Source: Carnobacterium_B sp040274945
GTDB taxonomy: Bacteria; Bacillota; Bacilli; Lactobacillales; Carnobacteriaceae
DNA length: 64,000 nt
Direction of reading: 5' to 3'
Assembly (NCBI RefSeq): GCF_040274945.1
Contig: NZ_JBEMAR010000009.1
Span: 74,681-138,680 of the forward strand
The notes beneath the pieces are model-generated. The model was not told the DNA's origin. It saw only the letters and a program-made list of their open reading frames with translations, and did not search any database. Numbering within the stretch: the stretch's first letter is position 1; every line of letters starts with the position of its first letter. The translations under genes and the position numbers were made by a program. This document shows, in pieces, positions 40,697 to 49,565 of this stretch.

Positions 40697-42130
40697 TTAT
40701 GTTTCTAGTCCTTTTTTTTCTTCACCCAATTCCTTTAGGGGTATCTGTCTAACCAATATTTTAGTAATAACATAAATAAAAATCATTCCAAAAATGGTGT
40801 TTCTATAAAAAATAGCTGATGATCCACGTACCCAAGATACAACGGAATACTGGAACATAATTGTATAAATAATAAAATGAAAGTCAGTATTTTTAATCCC
40901 ATTTTCGATTTTAGTCGTGAAGTATTGCAAGATAAATCCGATTAAAAATGCTGGAAATATTGCAAAATACTTAAAACTGTAATATATCTCGCCTACGAAA
41001 GATCCACCGATATTTGGCATTTTCAATAACAAAACATAATTTGACCTATCAAGAATTTCGCTTATCTTATAACTCAAATTAGGCACTAAACTGACAAAAT
41101 TAGTCAAAAATTGTTTTCCAAAAGAAACAGGAAGTTCAAAAACTGTTTTTTGGATTGTAAGAGCAACTGTATAAACAGATCCGCCAAATTCTTCCATAAT
41201 TTGTAAGATGGGATTGTTAACAAAAACATTCGAAATAATCTGCAAAATATAATCACTGCTTTGAACATCATAAGCTCTAAAGTCCGCAACTGCGCTCATG
41301 AATCCTGCTCCTAAATAACCAATGACTACTATCAGGATGAGGTTTTTCCCTTTAATTTTGATATCATAAGTCTTTATATAATAATAAAGAATCAGCAGAA
41401 TTTTAATGACTTGCCACATTCTCCCTCCGGAAAACATAGCGATAATGTAAAACAACAGATAAAAGCCTGTCAATATGTTTCCTCTTAAAAAATGGTGTTT
41501 CGAGCCTAAAAGCATCATGACCATACCTATTAAACTAAACGTAGCGAGTAAACTAATTAAACCACTAACTTCTACTTCAAAAGTAGCTAAGTAACCACTA
41601 TTTCTAGCCACTAGAATTCGGTTGATTTGAATGTACATTTCAATAGGAAATGTACAACTAAAAACAATACTACCAATTTTGAATAAATTATCTAGGCTGA
41701 TAGTAGAATACATGTATTTTTTATAAACAGTTTCTTTTTCAAAACATTTATAAAACATGACCCCAGATGTTACCAATATAATCATCAGGTACGAGTATTT
41801 TAACGATTCTAAATAAGTAGCAGGAAAAACATATATGGATACATCGAAAGCAAAATCATATTGTGGAGATACAGCTTTTATAATTGGCTGACTCAAATGA
41901 AATAAATAATTAAGCCACACAAATGATCCTGATAAGCTTAAAAACTCAATTTTCAACATTAAAAATGCAATGAAGGTTAGGGTAATTTGGAGGATAACAA
42001 CGAATCCAATTATTTTTTGTGATGCTTGATAGTTATCTAATTTAAGAAAGTTAAGGCACAGATAGAGAATCAAACTAACTAATGTATATAAACTAGTGAT
42101 TGAAGCATATTTAGAATTTATGTTTGTCAT
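40697..42130 (-). CDS. Wzy-type polysaccharide polymerase (oligosaccharide repeat-unit polymerase)
   Basis: A 477-residue integral membrane protein with ~11-12 predicted helices (ITSLYTLVSLILYLCLNFL, IIGFVVILQITLTFIAFLML, FAIFPAFLIGFILQYF). A large extracytoplasmic loop lies in the second half (~300-400: DRSNYVLLLKMPNIGGSFVGE). Conserved sequence is scarce, as usual for Wzy. The position among glycosyltransferases and the Wzx gene supports the call. ATG 42130 has GAGGGG seven bases upstream and overlaps the preceding gene by 20 bp. It would link repeat units on the outer face of the membrane. Confidence 0.83.
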   Translation of the reverse strand: MTNINSKYASITSLYTLVSLILYLCLNFLKLDNYQASQKIIGFVVILQITLTFIAFLMLKIEFLSLSGSFVWLNYLFHLSQPIIKAVSPQYDFAFDVSIYVFPATYLESLKYSYLMIILVTSGVMFYKCFEKETVYKKYMYSTISLDNLFKIGSIVFSCTFPIEMYIQINRILVARNSGYLATFEVEVSGLISLLATFSLIGMVMMLLGSKHHFLRGNILTGFYLLFYIIAMFSGGRMWQVIKILLILYYYIKTYDIKIKGKNLILIVVIGYLGAGFMSAVADFRAYDVQSSDYILQIISNVFVNNPILQIMEEFGGSVYTVALTIQKTVFELPVSFGKQFLTNFVSLVPNLSYKISEILDRSNYVLLLKMPNIGGSFVGEIYYSFKYFAIFPAFLIGFILQYFTTKIENGIKNTDFHFIIYTIMFQYSVVSWVRGSSAIFYRNTIFGMIFIYVITKILVRQIPLKELGEEKKGLET

Positions 42131-43250
42131 TATACAACCCCTCATTAATTTCTTCTTCATACAACTTTTCCCATTGCTTCGCAATTGCGGTAATTGAAAA
42201 TTTGTTCTTGATTTTAGTAATACTGACTTCTGAACGGTTCACTTTGTTTTCTGCATAGTACCGTACTTTTTCCAACCATTTATCTCTATTTTTTAAAGCT
42301 AGGAACTGAGTATGAACTGTCAATTGAGCTTCCTTTGTCACTCGATCAGATACTAAACAAGGAAGTCCTGCAGCTTGAGCTTCAATGATACTCACAGGAA
42401 ATCCTTCGAATAAAGAAGGAAATATAAAGATATCAAATCCGTGTAAAAAGTCAGACACATTTTGTTTATTGCCTAAAAACAACACTTTTTTTTCTAGGCC
42501 TTTGCTTTTGACCAGTTCTTTAATTGATTTGGTATCCGGTCCATCACCAACTAAAATCAATTTTAGACTTGGTAGATCACCTGATAACCTACTTAGAATA
42601 TTAACCATAAAAACATGATTTTTAACTGGAGCTATTCTTCCCACATGGCCCATTACAATATCGTTGGTGTCAATCTCCAATGAATTCCTGATTTCTTCTC
42701 TCTTTACAGAATCAAAACTAAATTTCTCATGATCAATACCATTGTAAATGATTTCCCCATGCCGCTTGAAAAAATTTTCTCCATATAAATAATTTCCAGC
42801 ATCTTTTCCACAAGCAACGAAATGAGTAGCATTTTTTAAAATAGATTTTCGCATTACTCGTTTATATATTCGATAGATGGTATTCTCATTTTGGCTGCTC
42901 TCAGTGCTGTGAGAATGGCAAATTCTGGTAGGAACGCCTTCTTTTTTAGCTGATCTGAGCAATAGTCCGCTATTCCATAGTGTGTTTACATGAACAACTG
43001 TATACTGTTCTTGCTTTAATAATTTTTGATACTCTGAAAGGAATTTCCAATAATCTTTTTTTGGTTCATCTACGTGAATGATAATAGCTCCAAGGGATTT
43101 TGCTTCTTCTTCATAATCCCCTATCAAGTCTCCAAAAACCAAAAAATGGTAGGTAAATTTACTGGTATCTATAAAGCGTAAGATATTCATCGCATTATTC
43201 TCTGCACCACCAATATTTAAGCTTCCAATAACATTTAAAATTTTCATCAT
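42111..43250 (-). CDS. GT4 glycosyltransferase (EpsF-like)
   Basis: A 379-residue retaining family 4 transferase (GT-B). The N-terminus NVIGSLNIGGAENNAMNILR is typical of EpsF-type enzymes. RICHSHSTESS, GHVGRIAPVKNHVFM, LILVGDGPDTKSI and the donor-binding FIFPSLFEGFPVSIIEAQAAGLPCLVSD (split here; E-x7-E motif) complete the fold. The frame opens at 43280, but ATG 43250 lies after AGG at eight-base spacing and 5 bp before the neighbour's stop. It adds one sugar to the growing unit; donor unknown. Confidence 0.92.
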   Translation of the reverse strand: MMKILNVIGSLNIGGAENNAMNILRFIDTSKFTYHFLVFGDLIGDYEEEAKSLGAIIIHVDEPKKDYWKFLSEYQKLLKQEQYTVVHVNTLWNSGLLLRSAKKEGVPTRICHSHSTESSQNENTIYRIYKRVMRKSILKNATHFVACGKDAGNYLYGENFFKRHGEIIYNGIDHEKFSFDSVKREEIRNSLEIDTNDIVMGHVGRIAPVKNHVFMVNILSRLSGDLPSLKLILVGDGPDTKSIKELVKSKGLEKKVLFLGNKQNVSDFLHGFDIFIFPSLFEGFPVSIIEAQAAGLPCLVSDRVTKEAQLTVHTQFLALKNRDKWLEKVRYYAENKVNRSEVSITKIKNKFSITAIAKQWEKLYEEEINEGLYNDKHKF

Positions 43251-43254
43251 ACAC

Positions 43255-44166
43255 TCAACCTGCCAATTTCTTTTGTACATATTTTTTCTTCCAAATTACA
43301 TATATTGCATAGCCGAATGGCAAATTAAGCAGAACGACTTTCTTGTTAAAACTTTTTTTTAATATTTCATCAATAGAACGCTCGTCAAAAAAAGAATAAG
43401 CTATGTAAAGCCAAGCTCCTTTTAGAATCTGTTTGCTATTAAACATCTTCCCCGAAACTTGTCGCCAAAGTTCAGCATGTCCTTTTGGGTTTCTAATTTG
43501 CAATACTCTGCCTTCAAAGGTTAGACCATCATTCATGTACTCCACAACTTGAATAACTTCATTATAGGTGATCATTTGATATTCCCCATAAACAGTTGCA
43601 CAAATGTTAAGGTAACTTTCTGAAATGAATTTCTCATCTGAGTATTCTGGATAAGGATACGAAACAAAGGCGCTTGTTAAGTATACATCACAGCACTCAC
43701 CTTTTCTTCCAGCGTTCATGTAGGCGGCGTAATTGGTTATCTCTCCATCTCGCTCATAATAAGTATCAATAGTTGTACCGTCTTCATTTCCTTTTAAAAA
43801 TGCTAACCACCCTATGTGATCATCTTTTTTTAGTAAGGATATTTTTTGACAGATGATTTCTATAGCATCATTTTTTAAATAATCGTCACTATCCAAAACC
43901 ATTACGTAGTCGCCTTTGATATAAGAATGTGAGAAATTCAAAGCTGAATGCTTCCCACCATTTTGCTTTTTTACATAATCAATTTGAAAATTATCGGGAT
44001 GATTCTCAATGATTTCCTTCATTGTTTGCTCTGTTCCATCAGTGCTTCCATCATCGACTATCAACCATTGAAAAGAAACTTTTGTTTGATGTAGCATACT
44101 CTCATACATTCGCATCAAGTATTTTTCTCTATTATATGTTGGAGTAAGCACTGTGATTTTATTCAC
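43255..44166 (-). CDS. GT2 glycosyltransferase
   Basis: A 303-residue family 2 transferase. MNKITVLTPTYNREKYLMRM, FQWLIVDDGSTDGT, QNGGKHSALNFSH and VLDSDDYLKND form the GT-A nucleotide-sugar site with the DxD motif. Residues after ~130 resemble other capsular GT2 proteins (GRKGECCDVYLTS, EKFISESYLN). No membrane segment is seen. It lies 1 bp from the upstream GT4 gene, so the genes are tightly packed. Linkage and donor are unknown. Confidence 0.9.
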   Translation of the reverse strand: MNKITVLTPTYNREKYLMRMYESMLHQTKVSFQWLIVDDGSTDGTEQTMKEIIENHPDNFQIDYVKKQNGGKHSALNFSHSYIKGDYVMVLDSDDYLKNDAIEIICQKISLLKKDDHIGWLAFLKGNEDGTTIDTYYERDGEITNYAAYMNAGRKGECCDVYLTSAFVSYPYPEYSDEKFISESYLNICATVYGEYQMITYNEVIQVVEYMNDGLTFEGRVLQIRNPKGHAELWRQVSGKMFNSKQILKGAWLYIAYSFFDERSIDEILKKSFNKKVVLLNLPFGYAIYVIWKKKYVQKKLAG

Positions 44167-44167
44167 A

Positions 44168-45292
44168 CTATCCCTCTTTTAAATTTATATTTTTTTTAAT
44201 TTCGACTGCACTATTTTCCCAATTATTTGACCTCACATACTCACTCGCGTTTTGATACAGCATTTGTCTAAAGTCTTTATCAAGCAGTACTTCAGACATT
44301 TTTCCAGCTAAATCATTAGAATCTCCTGGTTCTACTAGTACCGACGCGGTCTGATAATCTTTCAGTTGTTCTTTTAATCCCCCAGTGTTACTGGCAATTA
44401 TTGGAATACCGAATGACTTACAGACTTGGATGACTCCCGATTGAGTAGCATCCCTATAAGGCAATACAGCAATAAGGTTTTTACCTTTGAAAAAGCTTTT
44501 CACTTCTGCATTATCAATCCATCTATTGACAACTGTGATATTTGGTAAGGCTGCGTACATCTGTTCATAATTGCTGAAATCGCCTGAACCAGCTACAGTT
44601 AGTGATACATCATTGGTTATCTGGGTTACTTCTTCATAAGCTTTTCCTAATTCCCCCAAACCTTTGTACTTAGATATTCTTCCAAAAAAAATAAAGTTCA
44701 CTGAATGATCTCCATATACGATTTCTTCTTGTCCCTCAATGTCATTATCATAATAATCATAATCCCCCATTGGAAGATAGAGAACATGTCCTTTTTTATC
44801 GTATTCCTTTTCTACAATAGGAATAAAGTTGGAGCTCAAAACAATCACTGTATCTGCCTTTTTAATGAGCTTTTGTTGGCCAAATAAATTTTGTATATAA
44901 TAATAGAATTCACCGCTGTGAGGGGTTGGATCATGTAAAACCAAGTTTTTTTTAGCTTTGGGATAAAGATTATTTATTCTATTGCTCCAAAAAGTTATCA
45001 TTGGCACAAAAACTGCAGCAACATTATATTCACTTAGTTGTTCTTTGATGTAAGTTCTATTTTTTTTCCAAAAAATGGATTTTTTTAACAAGGCCTTATT
45101 GGATTGATAGGTGTCTATTATAACTAATTTCTTTAATGGCAACTGCTTCCATTCTTCGAGACTTTCATTATGAGAGGCAACGATGGCTACGCAAGAGATA
45201 TTTTGATTAATAAAAGCTCTAGTCATTTCAAGAGCATACAGCGCGCCTCCGCCTTTTGAACCCGTGTAATTAATTAAAAGTACTTCTTCCAT
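44168..45292 (-). CDS. GT4 glycosyltransferase
   Basis: A 374-residue family 4 transferase. MEEVLLINYTGSKGGGALYALEM is a typical acceptor-side start with a glycine loop. NFIFFGRISKYKGLGELGKA, LTVAGSGDFSN and VLPYRDATQSGVIQVCKSFGIP carry the donor site (ATQSGV in place of the more usual E-x7-E region). NTGGLKEQLKD and SVLVEPGDSNDLA follow. It is immediately upstream of a GT2 gene. It probably transfers a hexose or 6-deoxyhexose; not resolvable from sequence. Confidence 0.9.
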   Translation of the reverse strand: MEEVLLINYTGSKGGGALYALEMTRAFINQNISCVAIVASHNESLEEWKQLPLKKLVIIDTYQSNKALLKKSIFWKKNRTYIKEQLSEYNVAAVFVPMITFWSNRINNLYPKAKKNLVLHDPTPHSGEFYYYIQNLFGQQKLIKKADTVIVLSSNFIPIVEKEYDKKGHVLYLPMGDYDYYDNDIEGQEEIVYGDHSVNFIFFGRISKYKGLGELGKAYEEVTQITNDVSLTVAGSGDFSNYEQMYAALPNITVVNRWIDNAEVKSFFKGKNLIAVLPYRDATQSGVIQVCKSFGIPIIASNTGGLKEQLKDYQTASVLVEPGDSNDLAGKMSEVLLDKDFRQMLYQNASEYVRSNNWENSAVEIKKNINLKEG

Positions 45293-45309
45293 AATAACTC
45301 CTTTTATTT

Positions 45310-46455
45310 TTAATAAAGAGATGTTTTATAAATTTTTATCATTTCTTTTTCTATAACCTTTTTATCATACCGTTTGATTCTTGCAAGATTATTTTTACTC
45401 ATCTTATTCTTATTATAGGTCATAATCGAATGAATGGCTTTGGTTACATCTTTTTCATTTAATGGATCAAAAAACAGGCCATTCTCATTTTGATGAATAA
45501 GGTCCACATTTCCTCTGATTTTAGAACATAATATTGGAAGTCCAGCTGCCATAGCTTCCATTAAAGAAACTGGTAGTCCTTCTTGCAAAGATGGGAAAAT
45601 AAAGCAATCTGAAGCATGTAATAACTCATTGATATCTCCTCTGTATCCTAGAAAAAAAACTCTATCAGATATATTCAAGTCCGTTGCCATTTGTTTCAAC
45701 TCTGTTTCCAATTCTCCAAAACCTACAATAATGTATTTTAATCTAGCATCTTTTATTTCAGATAATGCTTTTAATACAATGGCATGATTTTTTCTTTTCG
45801 ATAATTGGCCAACACTAATCAATGTGAAGTCCTCTGATTTTATTTCAAGTTCTTTTCTGACAGCTTCTCTCTTCACTGCACTAGTACTAAACTTCTCAGT
45901 ATTTACACCAATACCAGGTACATACTCCAAATGAGTTTGAGAAAAACGTTGTGCAATTTTATAATCCTCTTTATTAATTGTAATCAAAGTGTCTGTAAAT
46001 TTAGATAAATATTTTTCGATAGGATAAAATAAAAGCCAGTTTTTGATTGGTGCTCCTTTAAAAAAATGAAAACCATGAGCTGTATAAATTATTTTCAAAC
46101 CTTTTGATCTATATTTTTTCCCAGCTAAACGTGCTAATACACCACCTATTGGGGAGTGACAATGAATCAATGAAAAGTCTTTGTCTTTAAGAAAATGCTT
46201 TAACTCTCTATAAGAACGAAAAATATTTTTCATATCGAAGATATTTCTAGGTATTGGAAGATTAGTATACGAAATATTCTCACACTCTAATTCCTTTTTG
46301 AATTCTGTAATTCTCTCTGCAGAAGTGATATTTCCAAAATCAAAATTACAAACAACATGAACTTCTGAATCTAATTCTTTTAAAATTTTTATATTTTCTT
46401 TGTTGAATAAGTCAATCATAGAAGCAACTGATGCCATCATTATCACTTTTTTCAT
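45310..46455 (-). CDS. GT4 glycosyltransferase (EpsD/CapM-like)
   Basis: A 381-residue family 4 transferase. IHCHSPIGGVLARLAGKK and IYTAHGFHFFKGAP are hallmarks of the EpsD/CapM-type clade, which often uses UDP-HexNAc or UDP-Gal and acts early on the lipid-linked sugar. ISVGQLSKRKNHAIVLKAL, LKYIIVGFGELE and FIFPSLQEGLPVSLMEAMAAG form the donor site. It lies next to the acyltransferase gene (12-bp gap). By analogy it may add the second sugar. Confidence 0.92.
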   Translation of the reverse strand: MKKVIMMASVASMIDLFNKENIKILKELDSEVHVVCNFDFGNITSAERITEFKKELECENISYTNLPIPRNIFDMKNIFRSYRELKHFLKDKDFSLIHCHSPIGGVLARLAGKKYRSKGLKIIYTAHGFHFFKGAPIKNWLLFYPIEKYLSKFTDTLITINKEDYKIAQRFSQTHLEYVPGIGVNTEKFSTSAVKREAVRKELEIKSEDFTLISVGQLSKRKNHAIVLKALSEIKDARLKYIIVGFGELETELKQMATDLNISDRVFFLGYRGDINELLHASDCFIFPSLQEGLPVSLMEAMAAGLPILCSKIRGNVDLIHQNENGLFFDPLNEKDVTKAIHSIMTYNKNKMSKNNLARIKRYDKKVIEKEMIKIYKTSLY

Positions 46456-46467
46456 ACAACCACATTC

Positions 46468-46995
46468 CTAACCATTACTTTTTAGACGGTTCTTAATTGT
46501 TTTTGCAGGGTTCCCTCCAACTATATCGTAACTCTCAACATTTCTGGTTACAACTGAGCCTGCTCCAATAATTGAACCATCACCGATAACTGTTCCAGGT
46601 AAAATCGTTACCCTACTTCCTATCCAAACGTCGTTTCCAATGATAACAGGACGCTCATTTTCATGGCCTTGTAAATACATTGGAGTACTCACATCCCCAA
46701 ACTTATGATTGCTCGTATAAATGTAAACTTCCGGTCCCATCATCACATTGTTTCCAATAAGTACTTTTCCATACAGCTTACAATTTATTCCTATCCCAGA
46801 ATTATCTCCGATTTCTAATGTACGATCGAAAATAGCCCCTTTTTCTATATTGATATTTTTCCCAGAACTTTTTAATATTCCTTTTGCTAAGAAAGCTCTT
46901 ATACTTTTAGCACCTAATGAAACTTTAGCATCCGAAACTGGAAGAATAGGGCCCAATAATTTATAGAGAAATTTGTATACAACATACATATTCAT
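46468..46995 (-). CDS. Left-handed beta-helix O-acetyltransferase
   Basis: A 175-residue hexapeptide-repeat acyltransferase (WcaF/Maa type). Repeats run from ~55 to 165: IGDNSGIGINCKL, GKVLIGNNVMMGPEV, the catalytic-His region TSNHKFGD, IIGNDVWIGSRVTILPG, IGDGSIIGAGSVVTRNV, and the closing VGGNPAKTIKNR. It probably O-acetylates the repeat unit using acetyl-CoA in the cytoplasm. The nearby SGNH lipoprotein could act in the opposite or a related direction outside the cell. Confidence 0.92.
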   Translation of the reverse strand: MNMYVVYKFLYKLLGPILPVSDAKVSLGAKSIRAFLAKGILKSSGKNINIEKGAIFDRTLEIGDNSGIGINCKLYGKVLIGNNVMMGPEVYIYTSNHKFGDVSTPMYLQGHENERPVIIGNDVWIGSRVTILPGTVIGDGSIIGAGSVVTRNVESYDIVGGNPAKTIKNRLKSNG

Positions 46996-47017
46996 TCACC
47001 ACCTGTTTTCATTCACA

Positions 47018-47851
47018 TTAAAAATTCAACAACAAAGCTTTTGCAATTTTATCAGCAATTTTTTGTGTACCTGCTTCGTTTGGATGAGTTCCATCTACTG
47101 AATTAAAGTAAAGGCCTCTATTGTATTTATTGATACCCAAACTGTGTAATGTATCCGCATAAGGGAATTTAAATTCTTTCGCTAATTCAACCATGGCATC
47201 TGAATACTGGTAGGGCCTCAATCCGTATGCATTTTCCGATGAATCCGTGTCTAAATTATCATATTCTGGCCAAAAACGATAAGTCATCGGAACAAAGAGA
47301 ACCTGGATATGAGGATACTCAGTCATGATCTTATTAAGGCTGTATCTTCCTGCTCCCTTAAAGGTCGTGATATCCATCAAATTCGTTGCATTTTCTATGT
47401 GATTTCCCCAATCATTGGCTCCGTACATGATAGATAGGACATCTACTTCATTCCAATTGATTTCTTTAAGTATCTTTAATTTTTCATCAAAATAATCTGG
47501 AATGTCAGCATCACTTAAAGCCTTTTCTTGAGCACTAAAATCATCTGTAACAATTGCATCTGCTAACGAATGAAATGCATAGGAATCAAAAGAAGGGTCT
47601 GGATGAGTACTCAAAGACGTTCCTCCAAAGCCAAGGTTAACTGCCTGAATGCCTATTTTTTGACTAATTAAATCAGGATATGACTTCCCTTTCCCTTCCA
47701 AATTTTGTGTGACACTGTCTCCAAAAAAGACGACTTGTTTATCTGTTAAAGAGAATAGGGTTTCAGTAGCTGCATCTTTTTGTTCAGAGCAGCCAGAAAC
47801 AACACTTAATAGGACGACTGAAAGAAGAATCATTTTTATTTTTTTATTCAT
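47018..47851 (-). CDS. SGNH-hydrolase lipoprotein in the polysaccharide cluster
   Basis: A 277-residue exported lipoprotein: signal MNKKIKMILLSVVLLSVVSGC with lipobox VSGC (Cys21). The SGNH domain has block I VVFFGDSVTQN (nucleophile Ser), LGFGGTSLS (Gly block), YGANDWGNH (Asn) and VDGTHPNEAG (Asp-His). It should act outside the membrane on an ester or acetyl group. It is placed 9 bp after the wzx gene and 22 bp before an acetyltransferase gene, so it probably edits the acyl pattern of this polysaccharide or attaches acyl groups. Unlike the SGNH protein at 27.5 kb, it has a canonical GDS block. Confidence 0.88.
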   Translation of the reverse strand: MNKKIKMILLSVVLLSVVSGCSEQKDAATETLFSLTDKQVVFFGDSVTQNLEGKGKSYPDLISQKIGIQAVNLGFGGTSLSTHPDPSFDSYAFHSLADAIVTDDFSAQEKALSDADIPDYFDEKLKILKEINWNEVDVLSIMYGANDWGNHIENATNLMDITTFKGAGRYSLNKIMTEYPHIQVLFVPMTYRFWPEYDNLDTDSSENAYGLRPYQYSDAMVELAKEFKFPYADTLHSLGINKYNRGLYFNSVDGTHPNEAGTQKIADKIAKALLLNF

Positions 47852-47860
47852 AAGTAAACA

Positions 47861-49447
47861 TTATTTCCTTTCTGTTCTGCTACTTTTTTTTAATACACTA
47901 TTGGCAGAAGTAAGTATTGGATTTATTTTTGAAAGTAAGAACTTCATTTCGTTTGTATTTTTAAACAACGCAAAAAATAAAACATTCAATACTAGGAAAT
48001 AAACAGTAGCACGAATAATAAAATTAAGGAAAGATGGACTTGCAATAAACGAGTCTATACCATAAATGACCGCTATACTAAAAAACAACACTATGAAATA
48101 TTTAATCTGTTTGAAAAAATAACCGTTACTTTTCTTTTGGAAATAGATTTTATATAGCATCAAAGGTTCATACCAGAAATTTACAACTAGTCGAGCTATA
48201 AACGTTGCTATCAGAATACCTGGCAAACCAATCACTTGACCTAATACTACGGATAAAATCAAGTTTACTGTTGCTGTATATAAAAAGATATATTTGATGT
48301 CTCTAAACAAACCGGTTGTATTACGGTATATTGTTGTAACGCTTAAAATACCTGATATATAAAAATTTAACACAATGGCTAAGACTGTTAGTATAGATAG
48401 TGTAAAACTAGCATTAAGCCATATAGTTATGAAGTCATTGAATAGGACAAACAAACAAATTGCACCAATTCCATAAATCCAAAAAGATACAAAGGAGAGA
48501 CCATTATATATATCCTCGCCTCGTCCATTGTTCTGTCCATCATTTGTAACCATTTCTGAGCTAGCAATCAAATTCCCTACGCTTGAACTTAAGGAAGTAA
48601 ATAAAATACTAGTAAAACTAGTTAATCCTGTGATGATTAAATAATAGTTAGAATAATACCCAACCCATATTGTTCCTAACATGACTGAGATAAGGATATT
48701 GTCAGTATTATTGAGGAGAACTCCACCAATTTTATACATGAACATAGACTTTACATTATCATAAATCTGTTTTTTAGTGCTACCGTTTAATTTTTCTGCT
48801 GGTTCAGATAAAAACGGATATAATTTGTTAGCTCGATATGCTAGTGTAGCATTTTTCAATAGAGAAAAAATAACATTCAGCAATAGATATATAAAGTAGT
48901 TATGAGTTAGTATCAGCAGAACAGACTGTGCAATGATTTTAAAAAATTCGAATGCCACAGAATAGATTCTAATTAAAAAATTTTTCTGATCTGCTTCAAT
49001 GACCGAAGTTTTATAAACAAACAGATAACTCACAACTGAGTTTAAGAGAAATATAATATAGTAAATTTCTAAATAAGGAATATTATTCTCTACATTGATC
49101 AAATAGCCTAGAAACGGAACAAGTGATAACCCAATAACAGCTACTGCAACGGCTATCATTTGATAAACTTTTTTATAAAACGTGACTAGTGCATTGATTA
49201 AAGGGTAGTTTTTATCGGCTAATGGTTTATAGAGAGAAAAAATCATGGCACTATCAATCCCTAGATCTGCTAAAGATAAAATAAGCAGGATGTTAGAAAA
49301 CAAACCATTTAATCCTAGAAATTCGACTCCCAATACTTTTATAAAAATGGTTCTACTAACAAAATTCAATATTAAATTTAAAATCTGAGATGTAAATCCT
49401 ACACTGATGTTTCTTAATGAATTACGTGTTCTTGACTCTTCCTTCAT
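47861..49447 (-). CDS. Wzx-type polysaccharide flippase (MATE/MOP superfamily)
   Basis: A 528-residue membrane protein with ~14 helices. The N-terminus (LRNISVGFTSQILNLILNFVSR split by a charged turn, then FIKVLGVEFLGLNGLFSNIL) is the usual start of Wzx/PST proteins. Glycine- and aromatic-rich helices follow. It flips the undecaprenyl-linked repeat unit to the outer face for Wzy. The flexible specificity of the family means the sugar cannot be deduced. It lies between manC (118 bp upstream) and the SGNH lipoprotein gene. Confidence 0.92.
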   Translation of the reverse strand: MKEESRTRNSLRNISVGFTSQILNLILNFVSRTIFIKVLGVEFLGLNGLFSNILLILSLADLGIDSAMIFSLYKPLADKNYPLINALVTFYKKVYQMIAVAVAVIGLSLVPFLGYLINVENNIPYLEIYYIIFLLNSVVSYLFVYKTSVIEADQKNFLIRIYSVAFEFFKIIAQSVLLILTHNYFIYLLLNVIFSLLKNATLAYRANKLYPFLSEPAEKLNGSTKKQIYDNVKSMFMYKIGGVLLNNTDNILISVMLGTIWVGYYSNYYLIITGLTSFTSILFTSLSSSVGNLIASSEMVTNDGQNNGRGEDIYNGLSFVSFWIYGIGAICLFVLFNDFITIWLNASFTLSILTVLAIVLNFYISGILSVTTIYRNTTGLFRDIKYIFLYTATVNLILSVVLGQVIGLPGILIATFIARLVVNFWYEPLMLYKIYFQKKSNGYFFKQIKYFIVLFFSIAVIYGIDSFIASPSFLNFIIRATVYFLVLNVLFFALFKNTNEMKFLLSKINPILTSANSVLKKSSRTERK

Positions 49448-49565
49448 ATCTTTAAAACTCCTATTTTTTTACTCAAAGTAATACATTCTTTTTGATTGAA
49501 AATACAATATTTTTTCTGTTTCCAAAATATATTCTTGAATCGAAAAAACATAAAATAGACTTTTA

